A stretch of DNA of 64,000 nt from assembly GCF_001690985.1 (NCBI RefSeq), contig NZ_MAJS01000019.1, forward strand, positions 1-64,000, read 5' to 3'. The position numbers and the translations under genes were made by a program. The notes beneath the pieces were generated by a model. It made no database searches. It worked only from the letters and a program-made list of their open reading frames with translations, and was not told the origin of the DNA. Positions within the stretch are counted from its first letter, which is position 1. The number at the start of each line of letters is the position of its first letter. Source of the DNA: Aliivibrio sp. 1S175. Lineage in GTDB: Bacteria > Pseudomonadota > Gammaproteobacteria > Enterobacterales > Vibrionaceae. This document shows, in pieces, positions 9,885 to 19,652 of the stretch.

Positions 9885-9901
9885 ATGTTTCAATGAAACA
9901 T
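9885..9901. promoter_or_regulatory. 17-bp perfect palindrome upstream of the AbgT-type gene
   Basis: ATGTTTCA-A-TGAAACAT is a perfect palindrome in the 273-base spacer between guaA (whose terminator is at 9941-9964) and the transporter gene. Its size suits a dimeric repressor operator. The regulator is unknown. Confidence 0.4.
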
Positions 9902-9940
9902 ATAACTAACAAGGTTAATATTTACATTACAATAGAAACA

Positions 9941-9964
9941 AAAAAAGCGCCTTTCGGCGCTTTA
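9941..9964 (-). terminator. guaA terminator
   Basis: On the minus strand AAAGCGCC-GAAA-GGCGCTTT with a stable GAAA loop is followed by a T-run, 32 bases after the guaA stop. It ends the guaBA unit. Confidence 0.9.
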
Positions 9965-9995
9965 TTATATTCATCATTTAACAATTAAATTAGAA

Positions 9996-11549
9996 TTATT
10001 CCCATTCAATCGTCGCTGGTGGTTTACCTGAAATATCGTAAACAACACGAGAAATACCACCAACTTCATTAATAATACGGTTAGATACTTTACCTAAGAA
10101 ATCGTATGGTAAATGTGCCCAATGCGCCGTCATGAAATCAATGGTTTCTACCGCACGTAGAGAGACAACCCAATCGTATTTACGGCCATCACCCATTACG
10201 CCAACAGAGCGTACTGGTAAGAATACCGTGAATGCTTGAGATACTTTATTGTAAAGATCAGCATTATGAAGTTCTTCAATAAAGATCGCATCAGCACGAC
10301 GAAGTAAATCACAGTACTCTTTCTTAACTTCGCCAAGAACACGTACACCTAGACCAGGTCCAGGGAACGGGTGACGATAAAGCATGTTGTATGGAAGACC
10401 TAATTCTAGACCGATCTTACGAACTTCATCTTTAAACAATTCACGTAACGGTTCAACAAGACCCATTTCCATGTCATCAGGAAGGCCGCCAACGTTATGG
10501 TGAGATTTAATAACGTGTGCTTTACCCGTTTTAGACGCCGCAGACTCGATAACGTCTGGGTAAATTGTCCCTTGAGCTAACCACTTAGCATTTGATAGTT
10601 TCTTAGATTCTTCATCAAAGATATCAACAAACACATGACCAATGATCTTACGCTTAGCTTCTGGATCGGATTCACCACTAAGAGCAGTTAAGAAACGCTC
10701 TTCAGCTTCAACATGAATGATCTTAAGACCAAAGCCTTCACTGAACATTTCCATCACTTGTTCTGCTTCATTTAAACGAAGTAAACCGTTATCAACAAAT
10801 ACACACGTTAGTTTGTCGCCAATTGCACGGTGAGCAAGCATCGCAACCACTGATGAATCAACACCACCAGATAATCCAAGGATAACTTCATCGTCACCCA
10901 CTTGCTCTTTAATACGAGCAACTGCATCTTCAATGATAGATGCAGAAGTCCACAGACCTTCACAACCACATACATTAAGAACAAAGTTCTCAAGCATTTT
11001 TAGGCCATTTTTAGTGTGTGTTACTTCTGGGTGGAATTGAACACCGTAATATTTTTTCTCTTCATTCGCCATTGCAGCGTAAGGACAAGTTTCTGTCTCT
11101 GCAATTTTTACGAAATCAGATGGAATTTCAACAACTTTATCACCGTGGCTCATCCAAACATCTTGAGTTGCTTCAAGATCTTTAAACAACGCTGATTCGC
11201 CAGTTACTTGAACCGCAGCATAGCCAAACTCACGCTCAGTAGACGTTGCTACTTTACCGCCAAGTTGCTCTGCCATTGTTTGCATGCCGTAACATACACC
11301 GAATACAGGAACACCAGAATCAAATACATATTGAGGAGCACGAGGAGAATTTGCCTCTGTAACACTTTCTGGACCACCAGATAATATGATGCCATCAGGA
11401 TTGAAGTCACGGATATCCGATTCTTCTACATCCCAGCTCCAAAGCTCACAGTAAACACCTATCTCACGAATACGACGCGCAACAAGCTGCGTGTATTGAG
11501 AACCAAAATCTAAAATAAGAATGCGTTGAGCGTGGATATTAGTCGTCAT
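9996..11549 (-). CDS. guaA: GMP synthase (glutamine-hydrolysing)
   Basis: Converts XMP to GMP with ATP and glutamine, the last step of guanine nucleotide synthesis; cytosolic dimer. The N-terminal class I glutamine amidotransferase shows nucleophile C86 in GVCYGMQ with H173 and E175 in QFHPEV. The ATP-pyrophosphatase P-loop LSGGVDSS lies near 226-233. The C-terminal dimerisation domain ends in the invariant PPATIEWE. Length 517 aa (E. coli 525). It lies downstream of guaB on the same strand, 133 bases away, with a stem-loop in the gap. Probably co-transcribed with guaB and controlled by purine supply. Confidence 0.98.
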   Translation of the reverse strand: MTTNIHAQRILILDFGSQYTQLVARRIREIGVYCELWSWDVEESDIRDFNPDGIILSGGPESVTEANSPRAPQYVFDSGVPVFGVCYGMQTMAEQLGGKVATSTEREFGYAAVQVTGESALFKDLEATQDVWMSHGDKVVEIPSDFVKIAETETCPYAAMANEEKKYYGVQFHPEVTHTKNGLKMLENFVLNVCGCEGLWTSASIIEDAVARIKEQVGDDEVILGLSGGVDSSVVAMLAHRAIGDKLTCVFVDNGLLRLNEAEQVMEMFSEGFGLKIIHVEAEERFLTALSGESDPEAKRKIIGHVFVDIFDEESKKLSNAKWLAQGTIYPDVIESAASKTGKAHVIKSHHNVGGLPDDMEMGLVEPLRELFKDEVRKIGLELGLPYNMLYRHPFPGPGLGVRVLGEVKKEYCDLLRRADAIFIEELHNADLYNKVSQAFTVFLPVRSVGVMGDGRKYDWVVSLRAVETIDFMTAHWAHLPYDFLGKVSNRIINEVGGISRVVYDISGKPPATIEWE

Positions 11550-11577
11550 TAGTCTTTCTCAAAAAGTCATTTATTTA

Positions 11578-11602
11578 GTGTGGTTTTACTATAAAACCAC
11601 AC
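11578..11602 (-). other. Stem-loop in the guaB-guaA gap
   Basis: GTGTGGTTTT and AAAACCACAC form a perfect 10-bp stem with a 5-base loop, about 29 bases before the guaA start. No T-run follows on the minus strand until several bases later, so it may tune guaA expression or mRNA stability rather than stop transcription. Confidence 0.5.
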
Positions 11603-11682
11603 GCTTAAAATTGAATTTGGTACAAAGTATTTCTTCATATTTCAAAGAAAAATATGAAGAAAAATTAACCTAGGCGCTTTTT

Positions 11683-13146
11683 CTAACCTAAACGGTAGTT
11701 TGGTGCTTCTTTTGTGATCTGAACATCATGTACGTGCGATTCTTTCATACCCGCACCTGAGATTCGTACAAATTCTGCTTTAGTACGCATGTCTTCAATC
11801 GTTGCAGAACCCGTTAGACCCATACTTGAGCGTAAACCACCCATTTGTTGGTGAACGATCTCTTTTAGACGACCACGATAAGCGATACGACCTTCAATAC
11901 CTTCTGGTACAAGTTTGTCGGCTGCATTATCTGATTGGAAGTAACGGTCTGAAGAACCTTGAGACATTGCGCCAAGAGAGCCCATGCCACGGTAAGATTT
12001 GTATGAACGACCTTGATAAAGAATAACTTCACCCGGTGCTTCTTCTGTACCAGCAAACATTGAGCCAACCATGACACATGATGCACCGGCAGCGATTGCT
12101 TTACAGATATCACCAGAGTAACGAATGCCGCCATCTGCAATAACAGGGATGCCGTGAGCATTTGCCACTTCAGCTGCGTCTGAAATTGCTGTAATTTGAG
12201 GAACACCAACACCCGTTACAATTCGAGTAGTACAAATTGAACCAGGGCCAATACCTACTTTAACCGCACTTACGCCAGCATCGATTAATGCTTGAGCGCC
12301 TAAACCAGTCGCAACGTTACCACCGATTATTTGTAGATCAGGGAAAGCAGCACGAGTTTCACGAATACGTTGTAAAACGCCTTCTGAGTGACCGTGTGAT
12401 GAATCGATAAGTAGTACGTCAACACCCGCTTCAACAAGAGCAGCAACACGCTCTTCATTACCAGCACCCGCACCAACAGCAGCACCAACACGTAGACGAC
12501 CACGTTCGTCTTTACATGCATTCGGTTTACGTTCTGCTTTATGGAAATCTTTTGCTGTGATCATACCAGTTAGTTGGAACTCATCGTTCACTACCAATAC
12601 TTTCTCAACGCGAGCTTCATGCATTTTCTCTTGAACTTCTTCACGAGTTGCGCCTTCTTTAACAGAAGCTAAGCGTGATTTTGGCGTCATTACAACGTCA
12701 ACTTTCTTAGATAAATCTGTTACGAAACGAACATCACGACCAGTAATGATACCAACAAGTTCATTAGTGTCAGTTACTACAGGGAAGCCAGCAAAACCGT
12801 GTTTTTCAGTCAGATCTTTCACATCTTGAATAGTTGCGTCAGGACGAACGGTTACTGGAGCAGAGACAACGCCTGCTTCAAAGATTTTTACTAAGCGAAC
12901 TTCTTCAGCTTGCTGTTCAATTGACATGTTTTTGTGGATAAAACCGATGCCACCCTCTTGCGCTAAAGCAATAGCAAGACGCGCTTCTGTCACGGTATCC
13001 ATTGATGCTGAAATCATTGGGATATTTAGAGAGATGCTCTTCGTTAACTGAGTGCGAATATCAGCGGTGTTAGGAAGAACAGTAGAGTGTGCTGGGACGA
13101 GTAAAACGTCATCGAAGGTTAAAGCTTCTTTTGCGATTCGTAGCAT
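11683..13146 (-). CDS. guaB: Inosine-5'-monophosphate dehydrogenase
   Basis: Oxidises IMP to XMP with NAD, the rate-setting step towards GMP. A TIM barrel carries an inserted pair of CBS domains (about residues 90-205; [19 protein letters not shown] is visible). Catalytic Cys305 lies in [13 protein letters not shown]. The C-terminal flap contains [12 protein letters not shown]. The start at 13146 ([13 protein letters not shown]) gives 487 aa, the family size; the longer open frame to 13257 would run through the promoter and PurR-like box. First gene of the guaBA unit, divergent from xseA. Confidence 0.97.
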   Translation of the reverse strand: MLRIAKEALTFDDVLLVPAHSTVLPNTADIRTQLTKSISLNIPMISASMDTVTEARLAIALAQEGGIGFIHKNMSIEQQAEEVRLVKIFEAGVVSAPVTVRPDATIQDVKDLTEKHGFAGFPVVTDTNELVGIITGRDVRFVTDLSKKVDVVMTPKSRLASVKEGATREEVQEKMHEARVEKVLVVNDEFQLTGMITAKDFHKAERKPNACKDERGRLRVGAAVGAGAGNEERVAALVEAGVDVLLIDSSHGHSEGVLQRIRETRAAFPDLQIIGGNVATGLGAQALIDAGVSAVKVGIGPGSICTTRIVTGVGVPQITAISDAAEVANAHGIPVIADGGIRYSGDICKAIAAGASCVMVGSMFAGTEEAPGEVILYQGRSYKSYRGMGSLGAMSQGSSDRYFQSDNAADKLVPEGIEGRIAYRGRLKEIVHQQMGGLRSSMGLTGSATIEDMRTKAEFVRISGAGMKESHVHDVQITKEAPNYRLG

Positions 13147-13239
13147 TTGCAATATCTCACAACATAAGGTGTTAAAAGAAATAAATCCCACTTTATCGTT
13201 TCGCATAATAAAGTGTTTTGGATTTGATATTGCAGACGG

Positions 13240-13267
13240 ATTATACGCATCACGCAAACGCTTGGCT
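13240..13267 (-). promoter_or_regulatory. guaB promoter with PurR-like operator
   Basis: Plus-strand 13252-13267 reads ACGCAAACGCTTGGCT, matching 13 of 16 positions of the PurR consensus ACGCAAACGTTTGCGT, with a perfect left half. On the minus strand a TATAAT -10 box lies at 13245-13240, so the operator falls in the spacer and -35 region of the guaB promoter. PurR control of guaBA is known in E. coli; operation here is inference. Confidence 0.7.
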
Positions 13268-13355
13268 AGACATTTATTTGTTTTTAATTTGCATTTACCC
13301 CCTTGATATGTATTATATTGCCGCTAATTCCTATATTCATGTCTAAGGCATTCTG

Positions 13356-14690
13356 ATGTCTCTCGATTCCAATCCTCGCATCTTTACTGTCTCTCGTCTT
13401 AACTCTGAAGTTCGCTTATTATTAGAGAATGAAATGGGAATTGTTTGGCTTGTTGGTGAAATATCCAACCTAACCGTGCCTGTTTCTGGCCACTGGTACC
13501 TCACCCTCAAAGACAGTCAAGCTCAAGTCAAATGTGCTATGTTTAAAGGCAATAACCGTCGAGTTACCTTTAAGCCCCAAAACGGTAAACAAGTTCTTGT
13601 TAAAGCCCGCCTTTCTCTTTATGAACCTCGTGGTGACTACCAAATAATCATTGAAAGTATGCAGCCCGAAGGAGATGGTCGTCTTCAACAAGAGTTTGAT
13701 CAATTAAAAATGTCACTCGCCGCTGAAGGACTTTTTGCTCAAACAGCGAAACAACCTTTACCTGAGCAACCAAAACGTGTTGGTGTCATTACCTCGCAAA
13801 CTGGCGCTGCATTGTTTGATATCTTAAATGTATTAAAACGACGAGATCCTAATCTTCCTGTCGTGATTTATCCTACGATGGTACAAGGAGCAAGCGCTGC
13901 AATTCAAATAGCTCAAGCGATTGGACGTGCCAATACTCGTAATGAATGTGATATTTTGATCGTTGGCCGTGGCGGTGGTTCTCTAGAGGATCTTTGGTGC
14001 TTCAACGAAGAAATAGTCGCTCGTACAATTGCAGCTAGTAAAATCCCTATCGTTAGTGCCGTAGGCCATGAAATTGACGTAACCATTGCAGATTTTGTTG
14101 CTGATGTTAGAGCTCCGACGCCTTCTGCAGCCGCTGAATTAGTGAGCCGAGATTTATCTTCCCAGCTGCAAACCGTTACTCACCAGAAACGTCGTCTGAA
14201 CAGTGCAATGGATCGCTATTTATCAGGGCAGCAGCGCCAATTATCAGCACTTCAACATCGTCTTGAAAAACAGCATCCACAAATGCAGTTAAATAATCAA
14301 AGCCAAAAACTAGATGATTTGAATCAGCGTTTAATGACGTATATGCAGCAACGCCTACAACGTCATCAGCATAAAATTGAAAACCTAACTCTCCGATTAA
14401 ATAATTTATCTCCAAGTAAAAAAATCCCTCAAGATAAATTACGTATTGAAGAATTAAAACGTCGCTTATTAGATTCAATGGATAGAAATTTGCTCATGCA
14501 GCGCCATCAGTTAGCTCTAGCAGCAGAAAAACTGGATACTGTAAGCCCATTAGCAACATTACAACGCGGCTACTCTATTACTCGTAATAAGAAAGGCGCG
14601 GTTGTCACTTCAACAAAACAAGTAGAAACGGGTGAGAACATAACCACTCGCTTTGTCGATGGTGAAATTACATCTACCGTAATTAACTAA
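13356..14690 (+). CDS. xseA: Exodeoxyribonuclease VII large subunit
   Basis: Catalytic subunit of Exo VII, which degrades single-stranded DNA in both directions to oligonucleotides; partner is XseB, not in this window. Seen: N-terminal OB fold (about 10-100, [18 protein letters not shown]), then the nuclease domain with [10 protein letters not shown] near 142 and [17 protein letters not shown] near 205. A long glutamine- and arginine-rich coiled-coil follows (about 270-400), then a short C-terminal domain with LQRGYSI. Length 444 aa (E. coli 456). Divergent from guaB, and its last eight bases overlap the end of the convergent yfgJ gene. Confidence 0.96.
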   Translation: MSLDSNPRIFTVSRLNSEVRLLLENEMGIVWLVGEISNLTVPVSGHWYLTLKDSQAQVKCAMFKGNNRRVTFKPQNGKQVLVKARLSLYEPRGDYQIIIESMQPEGDGRLQQEFDQLKMSLAAEGLFAQTAKQPLPEQPKRVGVITSQTGAALFDILNVLKRRDPNLPVVIYPTMVQGASAAIQIAQAIGRANTRNECDILIVGRGGGSLEDLWCFNEEIVARTIAASKIPIVSAVGHEIDVTIADFVADVRAPTPSAAAELVSRDLSSQLQTVTHQKRRLNSAMDRYLSGQQRQLSALQHRLEKQHPQMQLNNQSQKLDDLNQRLMTYMQQRLQRHQHKIENLTLRLNNLSPSKKIPQDKLRIEELKRRLLDSMDRNLLMQRHQLALAAEKLDTVSPLATLQRGYSITRNKKGAVVTSTKQVETGENITTRFVDGEITSTVIN

Positions 14691-14916
14691 GACTAATTTC
14701 TACAAATTCTGTTTTCGCACGAGATTTTGATTTCAACTCATTACAATCATGACAAAAATAGCTTGGTGCACCACATGCATTGAGCTTTTCCATTTCTTTG
14801 TTGCAATCTGGACAGTAGGCTATTTTTTTAAAATCAACCTGACAAAAATCGCAATGATATCCTTCTTTATGCCAACGTAATTCAGACTGACATTTAGGAC
14901 ACTCATTTATTTGCAT
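14683..14916 (-). CDS. yfgJ: YfgJ-like zinc-ribbon protein
   Basis: Small 77-aa protein of unknown function with four CxxC pairs (C6/C9, C22/C25, C35/C38, C55/C58) plus C48, so it probably folds as two zinc ribbons. The same gene lies between xseA and der in E. coli, which supports the call. It converges on xseA with an 8-base overlap of coding ends. No enzymatic motif is seen. Confidence 0.85.
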   Translation of the reverse strand: MQINECPKCQSELRWHKEGYHCDFCQVDFKKIAYCPDCNKEMEKLNACGAPSYFCHDCNELKSKSRAKTEFVEISLS

Positions 14917-15224
14917 TGCATATTCCTTCTTAATTTATTTAAAAATAAATACAGACTCTCTGTACACATCAAAGAATGCGGATCTTCATGCTTATTGGGA
15001 TCTGATCAGCGATCATGCCACTTAAGAACATTTATATAACCACACCCCGAAAGCATTAGTTACATATCCTGTCCTTCAATTTAAAACGATATAATGTTTC
15101 AATTAGTGGTTTTAAAACCAGAAGATCCAGAACATCAATCAGCATTAACCTTCTCTGTTTTAGTGGAAAAAACGCAAATTACACAAAATGCAAAATAAGA
15201 ATTACATCTTATGTAATTTCAACT
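14917..15224. other. 308-base spacer between yfgJ and the editing-domain gene
   Basis: AT-rich spacer holding the yfgJ promoter side, a palindromic patch GATCTGATCAGCGATC near 15000, and one short open frame at 15094-15198 (separate entry). No RNA gene or known motif was recognised. Confidence 0.5.
15094..15198 (+). CDS. Possible 34-aa small ORF
   Basis: ATG at 15094 to TAA at 15196-15198 encodes 34 residues starting MFQLVVLKPEDPEH. There is no convincing ribosome site, and I recognise no family. Codon composition looks coding-like (balanced, no rare-codon runs), so it may be a real small gene or the remnant of a longer one, but the evidence is thin. Confidence 0.2.
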   Translation: MFQLVVLKPEDPEHQSALTFSVLVEKTQITQNAK

Positions 15225-16103
15225 TTAAATTCGTTTTTTCGAATGAGTCAGCATTAATAATTCTTGTTCACCTTGTGTTTTCAGCTCAACTTTAATCTCT
15301 TGATATTCTTTAAATGAAGAGACATGAGTTCCACCACAAGGAAGTTTTACTACACCATCTATACCAAAATCTGCAATCCAGTAACGTGAATCGGTTAACG
15401 CTTTACCTTCACATTCAATAGAAACTTCATTTTCTAAGGCTAACCACACAGTTATCTGCTGATTTACTTGCTCAGTAATAGAGCTAAGATCAGCCATCAG
15501 TTCAGCACTATTCAAGCCACGCTTACGTAATGTTTTTCCTAGACGGTAAACGTCTTCACACTGATCTTCTGTGACAAAACTGGTTTCCTGTGCATAGCTA
15601 TTAAAATTGTGATGTCCTAATTCGTCTTTTCTATCTGCATCCTTACGCCAATAACTTGTATGTAATACTTTATTTAATGCGAGATAAGCGATATGACCTG
15701 CACTGTGCCCACGGCTCAATGCATCTTGGTATTCTTTATCAACCGTTAGTTCGACAGTATTTTCTACTGCAATATTAGATTTTTTAGAGATAAAATGCGA
15801 TACAACAAACACCCACCCCGCTTCTCCACGTTTAATTGGGATATCTTTATCTATATATAGCTCACCGGTTGCCAATTCAATCGCACCCGTTTGACAAGCA
15901 AGTACTGGGTATTTAATCCCATTAATCACGACAGTACCTTTATCTTCAGGATGATCAGGCCAGATGTGGCTAACTGGATGAAAGGGCGTTTCTTTAGTAA
16001 CAAACCATGTCCCTTGGTCTGTTTCTTTAATTAATTGAACAACTGACGTGTGTTGCCATGTGTTATGACAAAAAAGAATCTCTGTTGCTGATAGCTCTAT
16101 CAT
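15225..16103 (-). CDS. Stand-alone alanyl-tRNA editing-like protein (AlaX/ThrRS-SAD family)
   Basis: Likely hydrolyses mischarged tRNA in trans, or is a diverged member of that fold. The zinc site of the threonyl/alanyl-tRNA synthetase second additional domain is intact: H133-SAG-H137 in RGHSAGH, and C256 with H260 in LPCGGTH. The N-terminal part (about 1-100) resembles the beta-barrel that precedes the editing domain in AlaX proteins. Length 292 aa. The ATG at 16103 has AGGTG six bases upstream; the in-frame GTG at 16112 is part of that ribosome site. Not part of the E. coli yfgJ-der order, so it was inserted at this point in the lineage. Which amino acid it edits cannot be told. Confidence 0.8.
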   Translation of the reverse strand: MIELSATEILFCHNTWQHTSVVQLIKETDQGTWFVTKETPFHPVSHIWPDHPEDKGTVVINGIKYPVLACQTGAIELATGELYIDKDIPIKRGEAGWVFVVSHFISKKSNIAVENTVELTVDKEYQDALSRGHSAGHIAYLALNKVLHTSYWRKDADRKDELGHHNFNSYAQETSFVTEDQCEDVYRLGKTLRKRGLNSAELMADLSSITEQVNQQITVWLALENEVSIECEGKALTDSRYWIADFGIDGVVKLPCGGTHVSSFKEYQEIKVELKTQGEQELLMLTHSKKRI

Positions 16104-16116
16104 AAATTTCACCTAA

Positions 16117-16147
16117 AAAAAACGCCCAACAAGGTGGGCGTTTTATT
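16117..16147. terminator. Terminator between der and the editing-domain gene
   Basis: AAAACGCCCA and TGGGCGTTTT form a perfect 10-bp stem with T-rich ends on both strands. It lies 32 bases after the der stop and ends the der transcript. Confidence 0.9.
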
Positions 16148-16178
16148 ATTGACTATGTATAAGTAAGGTAATTAAAAA

Positions 16179-17681
16179 TTACTTTTTATTACGGTTTTTC
16201 ACCGCGCCAACTAGGCGCTTGCGTTGACGCTCTTGAGATAGAGTCAACTTGCCACCGCGATCTTCAAATGGGTTTTCACTATTCTGGAATTGAATACGAA
16301 TAGGTGTGCCCATTATTTCTAATGATTTACGGAAGTAGTTCATTAAGAAACGTTTGTAAGAAGATGGTAATTCTTTTACTTGGTTACCGTGAATAACGAT
16401 AAGCGGTGGGTTATAACCACCTGCGTGTGCATATTTCAATTTCACACGACGGCCACGAACCATTGGCGGTTGGTGATCATCTTGAGCCATTTTCATAACA
16501 CGAGTAAGAACAGATGTACCTACACGTTTAGTTGCTGAAACATACGCTTCTTGTACTGATTCATATAAATGACCAACACCTGTACCATGCAACGCTGAAA
16601 TAAAGTGCAGACGAGCAAAATCAACGAAACCTAGACGACGGTCTAGCTCAGATTTCACTTTTTCCTTAACTTCATTATCAAGACCATCCCACTTATTCAC
16701 TGCAATCACTAATGAACGACCGGCGTTCAATGCAAAGCCTAATAAGCTTAGATCTTGATCTGAGATGTTTTCACGAGCATCGATAACAAGCAATACTACG
16801 TTAGCATCTTCAACCGCTTTCAATGTTTTGATTACAGAGAATTTCTCAACCGTTTCATTGATACGGCCACGGCGACGAACACCTGCAGTATCAATAAGTA
16901 CGTATTCTTGACCTTCACGTTCCATTGGAATGTAAATAGAATCACGAGTAGTACCTGGCATATCGTAAACAACCACACGCTCTTCACCTAAAATACGGTT
17001 AATTAGCGTTGATTTACCTACGTTAGGACGACCGATAATCGCAAGTTTGATTGGTTGGTCTTGAAGGCGAGCAAAGTCTTTTTCTGCATCTTCTTCTGTT
17101 AAATCTTTTTCTTCTTCGTCAAAATCTTCAAATTCAGTAAGATCCATGATCTCACCATTTTCATCTTTCAAAGATTCTTGAATTAACTCTTCCATGAAAG
17201 GAGCAAGAGCCAACTCAAGTAGAGACGTTACACCACGACCATGTGATGCTGCAATTTGATAAACTTTATTCATCCCTAATTGCCAGAACTCAGCACTTGC
17301 TGCATCGGCATCAATACCATCGATCTTATTTACTACTAAGAACGTTGGTTTTTCGCGTGAGCGTAAGTGTTTTGCAATCGCTTCATCAGATGATGTTAAA
17401 CCAGCACGGCCATCAACCATAAATAACACAACATCAGCTTCTTCAATCGCAGCTAATGACTGTTCAGCCATTTTAGTTTCTACACCTTCTTCAGTTCCAT
17501 CAATACCGCCGGTATCGATCAAAATGAATTCAAGTTCTTCTAACTTAGCACGACCGTACTTACGGTCACGAGTTAAACCTGGAAAGTCAGCAACTAATGC
17601 ATCCCTTGTGCGTGTAACACGGTTAAACAGCGTCGACTTACCAACATTTGGACGCCCTACCAGAGCAACAACAGGAATCAT
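16179..17681 (-). CDS. der: Ribosome biogenesis GTPase Der (EngA)
   Basis: Essential GTPase that assists 50S subunit maturation. Two tandem GTPase domains are visible, each with the P-loop GRPNVGKST (about residue 9 and residue 217), DxxG switch motifs ([18 protein letters not shown]) and NKxD motifs (VVNKIDG; AVNKWDG). A KH-like C-terminal domain follows, with a basic tail ending KNRNKK. An acidic linker (about 165-205) joins the G domains. Length 500 aa is normal. It lies 180 bases downstream of bamB, beyond a terminator-like hairpin, so it may also have its own promoter. Confidence 0.97.
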   Translation of the reverse strand: MIPVVALVGRPNVGKSTLFNRVTRTRDALVADFPGLTRDRKYGRAKLEELEFILIDTGGIDGTEEGVETKMAEQSLAAIEEADVVLFMVDGRAGLTSSDEAIAKHLRSREKPTFLVVNKIDGIDADAASAEFWQLGMNKVYQIAASHGRGVTSLLELALAPFMEELIQESLKDENGEIMDLTEFEDFDEEEKDLTEEDAEKDFARLQDQPIKLAIIGRPNVGKSTLINRILGEERVVVYDMPGTTRDSIYIPMEREGQEYVLIDTAGVRRRGRINETVEKFSVIKTLKAVEDANVVLLVIDARENISDQDLSLLGFALNAGRSLVIAVNKWDGLDNEVKEKVKSELDRRLGFVDFARLHFISALHGTGVGHLYESVQEAYVSATKRVGTSVLTRVMKMAQDDHQPPMVRGRRVKLKYAHAGGYNPPLIVIHGNQVKELPSSYKRFLMNYFRKSLEIMGTPIRIQFQNSENPFEDRGGKLTLSQERQRKRLVGAVKNRNKK

Positions 17682-17723
17682 ATATACCTCTTAATTTAAT
17701 CATAGGCATAGCGCGAGCTAATA

Positions 17724-17778
17724 CCAATTTGATGATAGTTTTTTTAATATGAACGGATAAAAACCATCACCAAATTGG
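17724..17778. repeat. Imperfect 20-bp inverted repeat in the bamB-der spacer
   Basis: 17724-17743 (CCAATTTGATGATAGTTTTT) and the reverse complement of 17759-17778 agree at 18 of 20 positions, with a 15-base loop. It is likely a palindromic intergenic element of the ATACCAATTTG kind that I associate with vibrio genomes (recalled, not checked). Confidence 0.6.
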
Positions 17779-17802
17779 ATTATCTTTCACTATCTAAAAA
17801 CA

Positions 17803-17836
17803 ATAAAAGGCCCCAAAGTCAAAATGACTTGGAGCC
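17803..17836 (-). terminator. Terminator after bamB
   Basis: Minus strand: GGCTCCAAGTCA-TTT-TGACTTTGGGGCC then TTTTATTG, a strong stem with one mismatch and one bulge. It begins 26 bases after the bamB stop, between bamB and der. Confidence 0.75.
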
Positions 17837-17861
17837 AATTCACAATTATAGCAAATAAAAC

Positions 17862-19019
17862 TTATTTAATTCGCATTTTTTTGATATCGCCTTCGCGAGT
17901 CACGATTAAAAAGCCATCTTCAACAATAATTGGGGATACTGCGATACCATCACTGTCGATCTCTTGTTGAGAAACGAACAGCCCAGTATCTCTATCTAAC
18001 CAGTGTAGATAACCTTCACTGTCAGCTAAAACGATATAATTATCAATAATCATCGGTGAGGTCAGCTGACGGTATTCAAGCTCTTCATTGTTCCAAAGTT
18101 CAGTACCACTTCGAGCATCAACTGCCACAACGTGATCTTTCTCTGTTACTAAGAAAAGACGTTTACCATCTGACGACATATTTATCGCTGATGAGTAATT
18201 ACGCTTCCATGCTGGCTGACCAGTACGTAGATCCAGTGCAATTAGCTGACCATTATAGCCAATGGTATATAAGCGCCCACCTAAAATAAGCGGAGAAGCA
18301 TCAACATCAACTAAACGATCAATTTCAGTTGCGCCTTTTGGTGTGCCTACTGGTTGCTGCCATAACAATTGACCTTTAGAGATCAATGCAGCGGCTAAAC
18401 GACCATTAGACATACCCCAGAATACACCACCAGAAATACTGACGGGAGCACTATCGCCACGAAGCGTTAAGTTAGGTACTTCACTGTTGATCTGCCATTT
18501 TTCATCGCCAGTCTCAGCATCAAAAGCAATTAATGCGCCGCGACTCGTATGAACAATGACATAACCCTCATCTGCTAATGGCTTAGCAAGAACTTCACCA
18601 TCAACCGTTTTACGCCATAATTCTTCACCTGTTTCTGCATCAAGAGTTATTACCTCTCCATTCTCAGAACCAATGAATACTTTGCCATAAGTTAGGGTTA
18701 AACCACCCGACAATCGTGCGGATATATCTTGTTCTAAATCTTGCTCCCAAATGGTTTTACCATTTTCGGGATCAAGTGCTTTAACAAGACCATCACGGCT
18801 TGCGACATACACTTTTTGATAAGCATAAACAGGAGTTAAACGTGAAAAATAATGCCCAACCCCATCACCAATTGAACTTGTCCATTCCGTTGTTGGTTCA
18901 AATTGATTCTGAACAACAGGAACCGGTGCCATTACGATTGTATCTTCTTCACTCGCACAGCCAAAAAGCATGGAGAAACCAAAGGTACATAATGCCGCTT
19001 TTTTTAACACCTTACGCAT
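17862..19019 (-). CDS. bamB: Outer membrane assembly lipoprotein BamB
   Basis: Lipoprotein of the BAM complex that helps insert beta-barrel proteins into the outer membrane. The signal peptide ends in lipobox LFGC with Cys21. The rest is an eight-bladed PQQ-type propeller with repeated blades such as KVYVASRDGLVKALDPENGKT, and alternating GEELW/GDEKW strands. Length 385 aa (E. coli 392). Follows yfgM by 10 bases, the conserved E. coli order; ends the rlmN-bamB run. Confidence 0.97.
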   Translation of the reverse strand: MRKVLKKAALCTFGFSMLFGCASEEDTIVMAPVPVVQNQFEPTTEWTSSIGDGVGHYFSRLTPVYAYQKVYVASRDGLVKALDPENGKTIWEQDLEQDISARLSGGLTLTYGKVFIGSENGEVITLDAETGEELWRKTVDGEVLAKPLADEGYVIVHTSRGALIAFDAETGDEKWQINSEVPNLTLRGDSAPVSISGGVFWGMSNGRLAAALISKGQLLWQQPVGTPKGATEIDRLVDVDASPLILGGRLYTIGYNGQLIALDLRTGQPAWKRNYSSAINMSSDGKRLFLVTEKDHVVAVDARSGTELWNNEELEYRQLTSPMIIDNYIVLADSEGYLHWLDRDTGLFVSQQEIDSDGIAVSPIIVEDGFLIVTREGDIKKMRIK

Positions 19020-19029
19020 TCAGTTGTCC

Positions 19030-19641
19030 TTACTCTGCTAAATCGTCCAGTTTCATTTGAACCGCTTGGTTCATTCCAGCTTGTAGTGCTTCAGTATAAG
19101 CAGTACGAGCCGTTGCTATGTCGCCTTGTTCTAGAGCAATATCACCTTTTAGTTCAGCAACACGAGCAGCCCAACTTGTTGATTTAACATTAGCTAATGT
19201 CGCTAAAGCGGCATCAAATTGAGTTTGTTCTGCTTGAATACGAGCAGAACGAATTTGAGCCGTCGCAATTAAAGATTCATCTTTACTGTTACTTGCTACC
19301 CAATTTAATTGCTCTAGTGCTGCATCAAGTTGACCTGCATCTACTTGAACTTTTGCTAACTGAAGTGCCGCTAATACCGCATACTCACTTTTAGCATGAT
19401 CGGTAATAAATGCTTGTGTAGATTCAGCCGCTTCTGCACCAGAGGCTTGCAATTCTGTTAGTGTTTTTTCATAAGAAATTGAAGCTGTTTCTTTTGCTTC
19501 AATTTGTGTCGATTGGTAATATTTCCAACCTAAAATTGCACCAATACCAACAACGCCACCAACTACGACAGCCTTGCCGTTTTCTTTCCACCAACTTTTA
19601 ATGGCTTCAACTTGTTGTTCTTCAGTTTCGTAGGCTTCCAC
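19030..19641 (-). CDS. yfgM: YfgM family ancillary SecYEG translocon subunit
   Basis: Inner-membrane protein with a short cytosolic N-terminus, one transmembrane segment (about residues 23-41, rich in G, V and A) and a periplasmic TPR-like helical domain. In E. coli YfgM binds PpiD at the SecYEG exit and links translocation to periplasmic chaperones. Length 203 aa matches. Lies 11 bases after hisS and 10 before bamB. Confidence 0.93.
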   Translation of the reverse strand: MEAYETEEQQVEAIKSWWKENGKAVVVGGVVGIGAILGWKYYQSTQIEAKETASISYEKTLTELQASGAEAAESTQAFITDHAKSEYAVLAALQLAKVQVDAGQLDAALEQLNWVASNSKDESLIATAQIRSARIQAEQTQFDAALATLANVKSTSWAARVAELKGDIALEQGDIATARTAYTEALQAGMNQAVQMKLDDLAE

Positions 19642-19652
19642 GTCCTATCCTC

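Noticed and set aside
12327-12521. Short open frames antisense or shifted within guaB, iscS, recB and other genes
   Set aside because: They are codon-bias shadows inside well-supported genes, with no ribosome sites or known domains.
13147-13257. N-terminal extension of guaB by 37 residues
   Set aside because: It would run through the TATAAT box and PurR-like operator; the 487-aa form matches the family.
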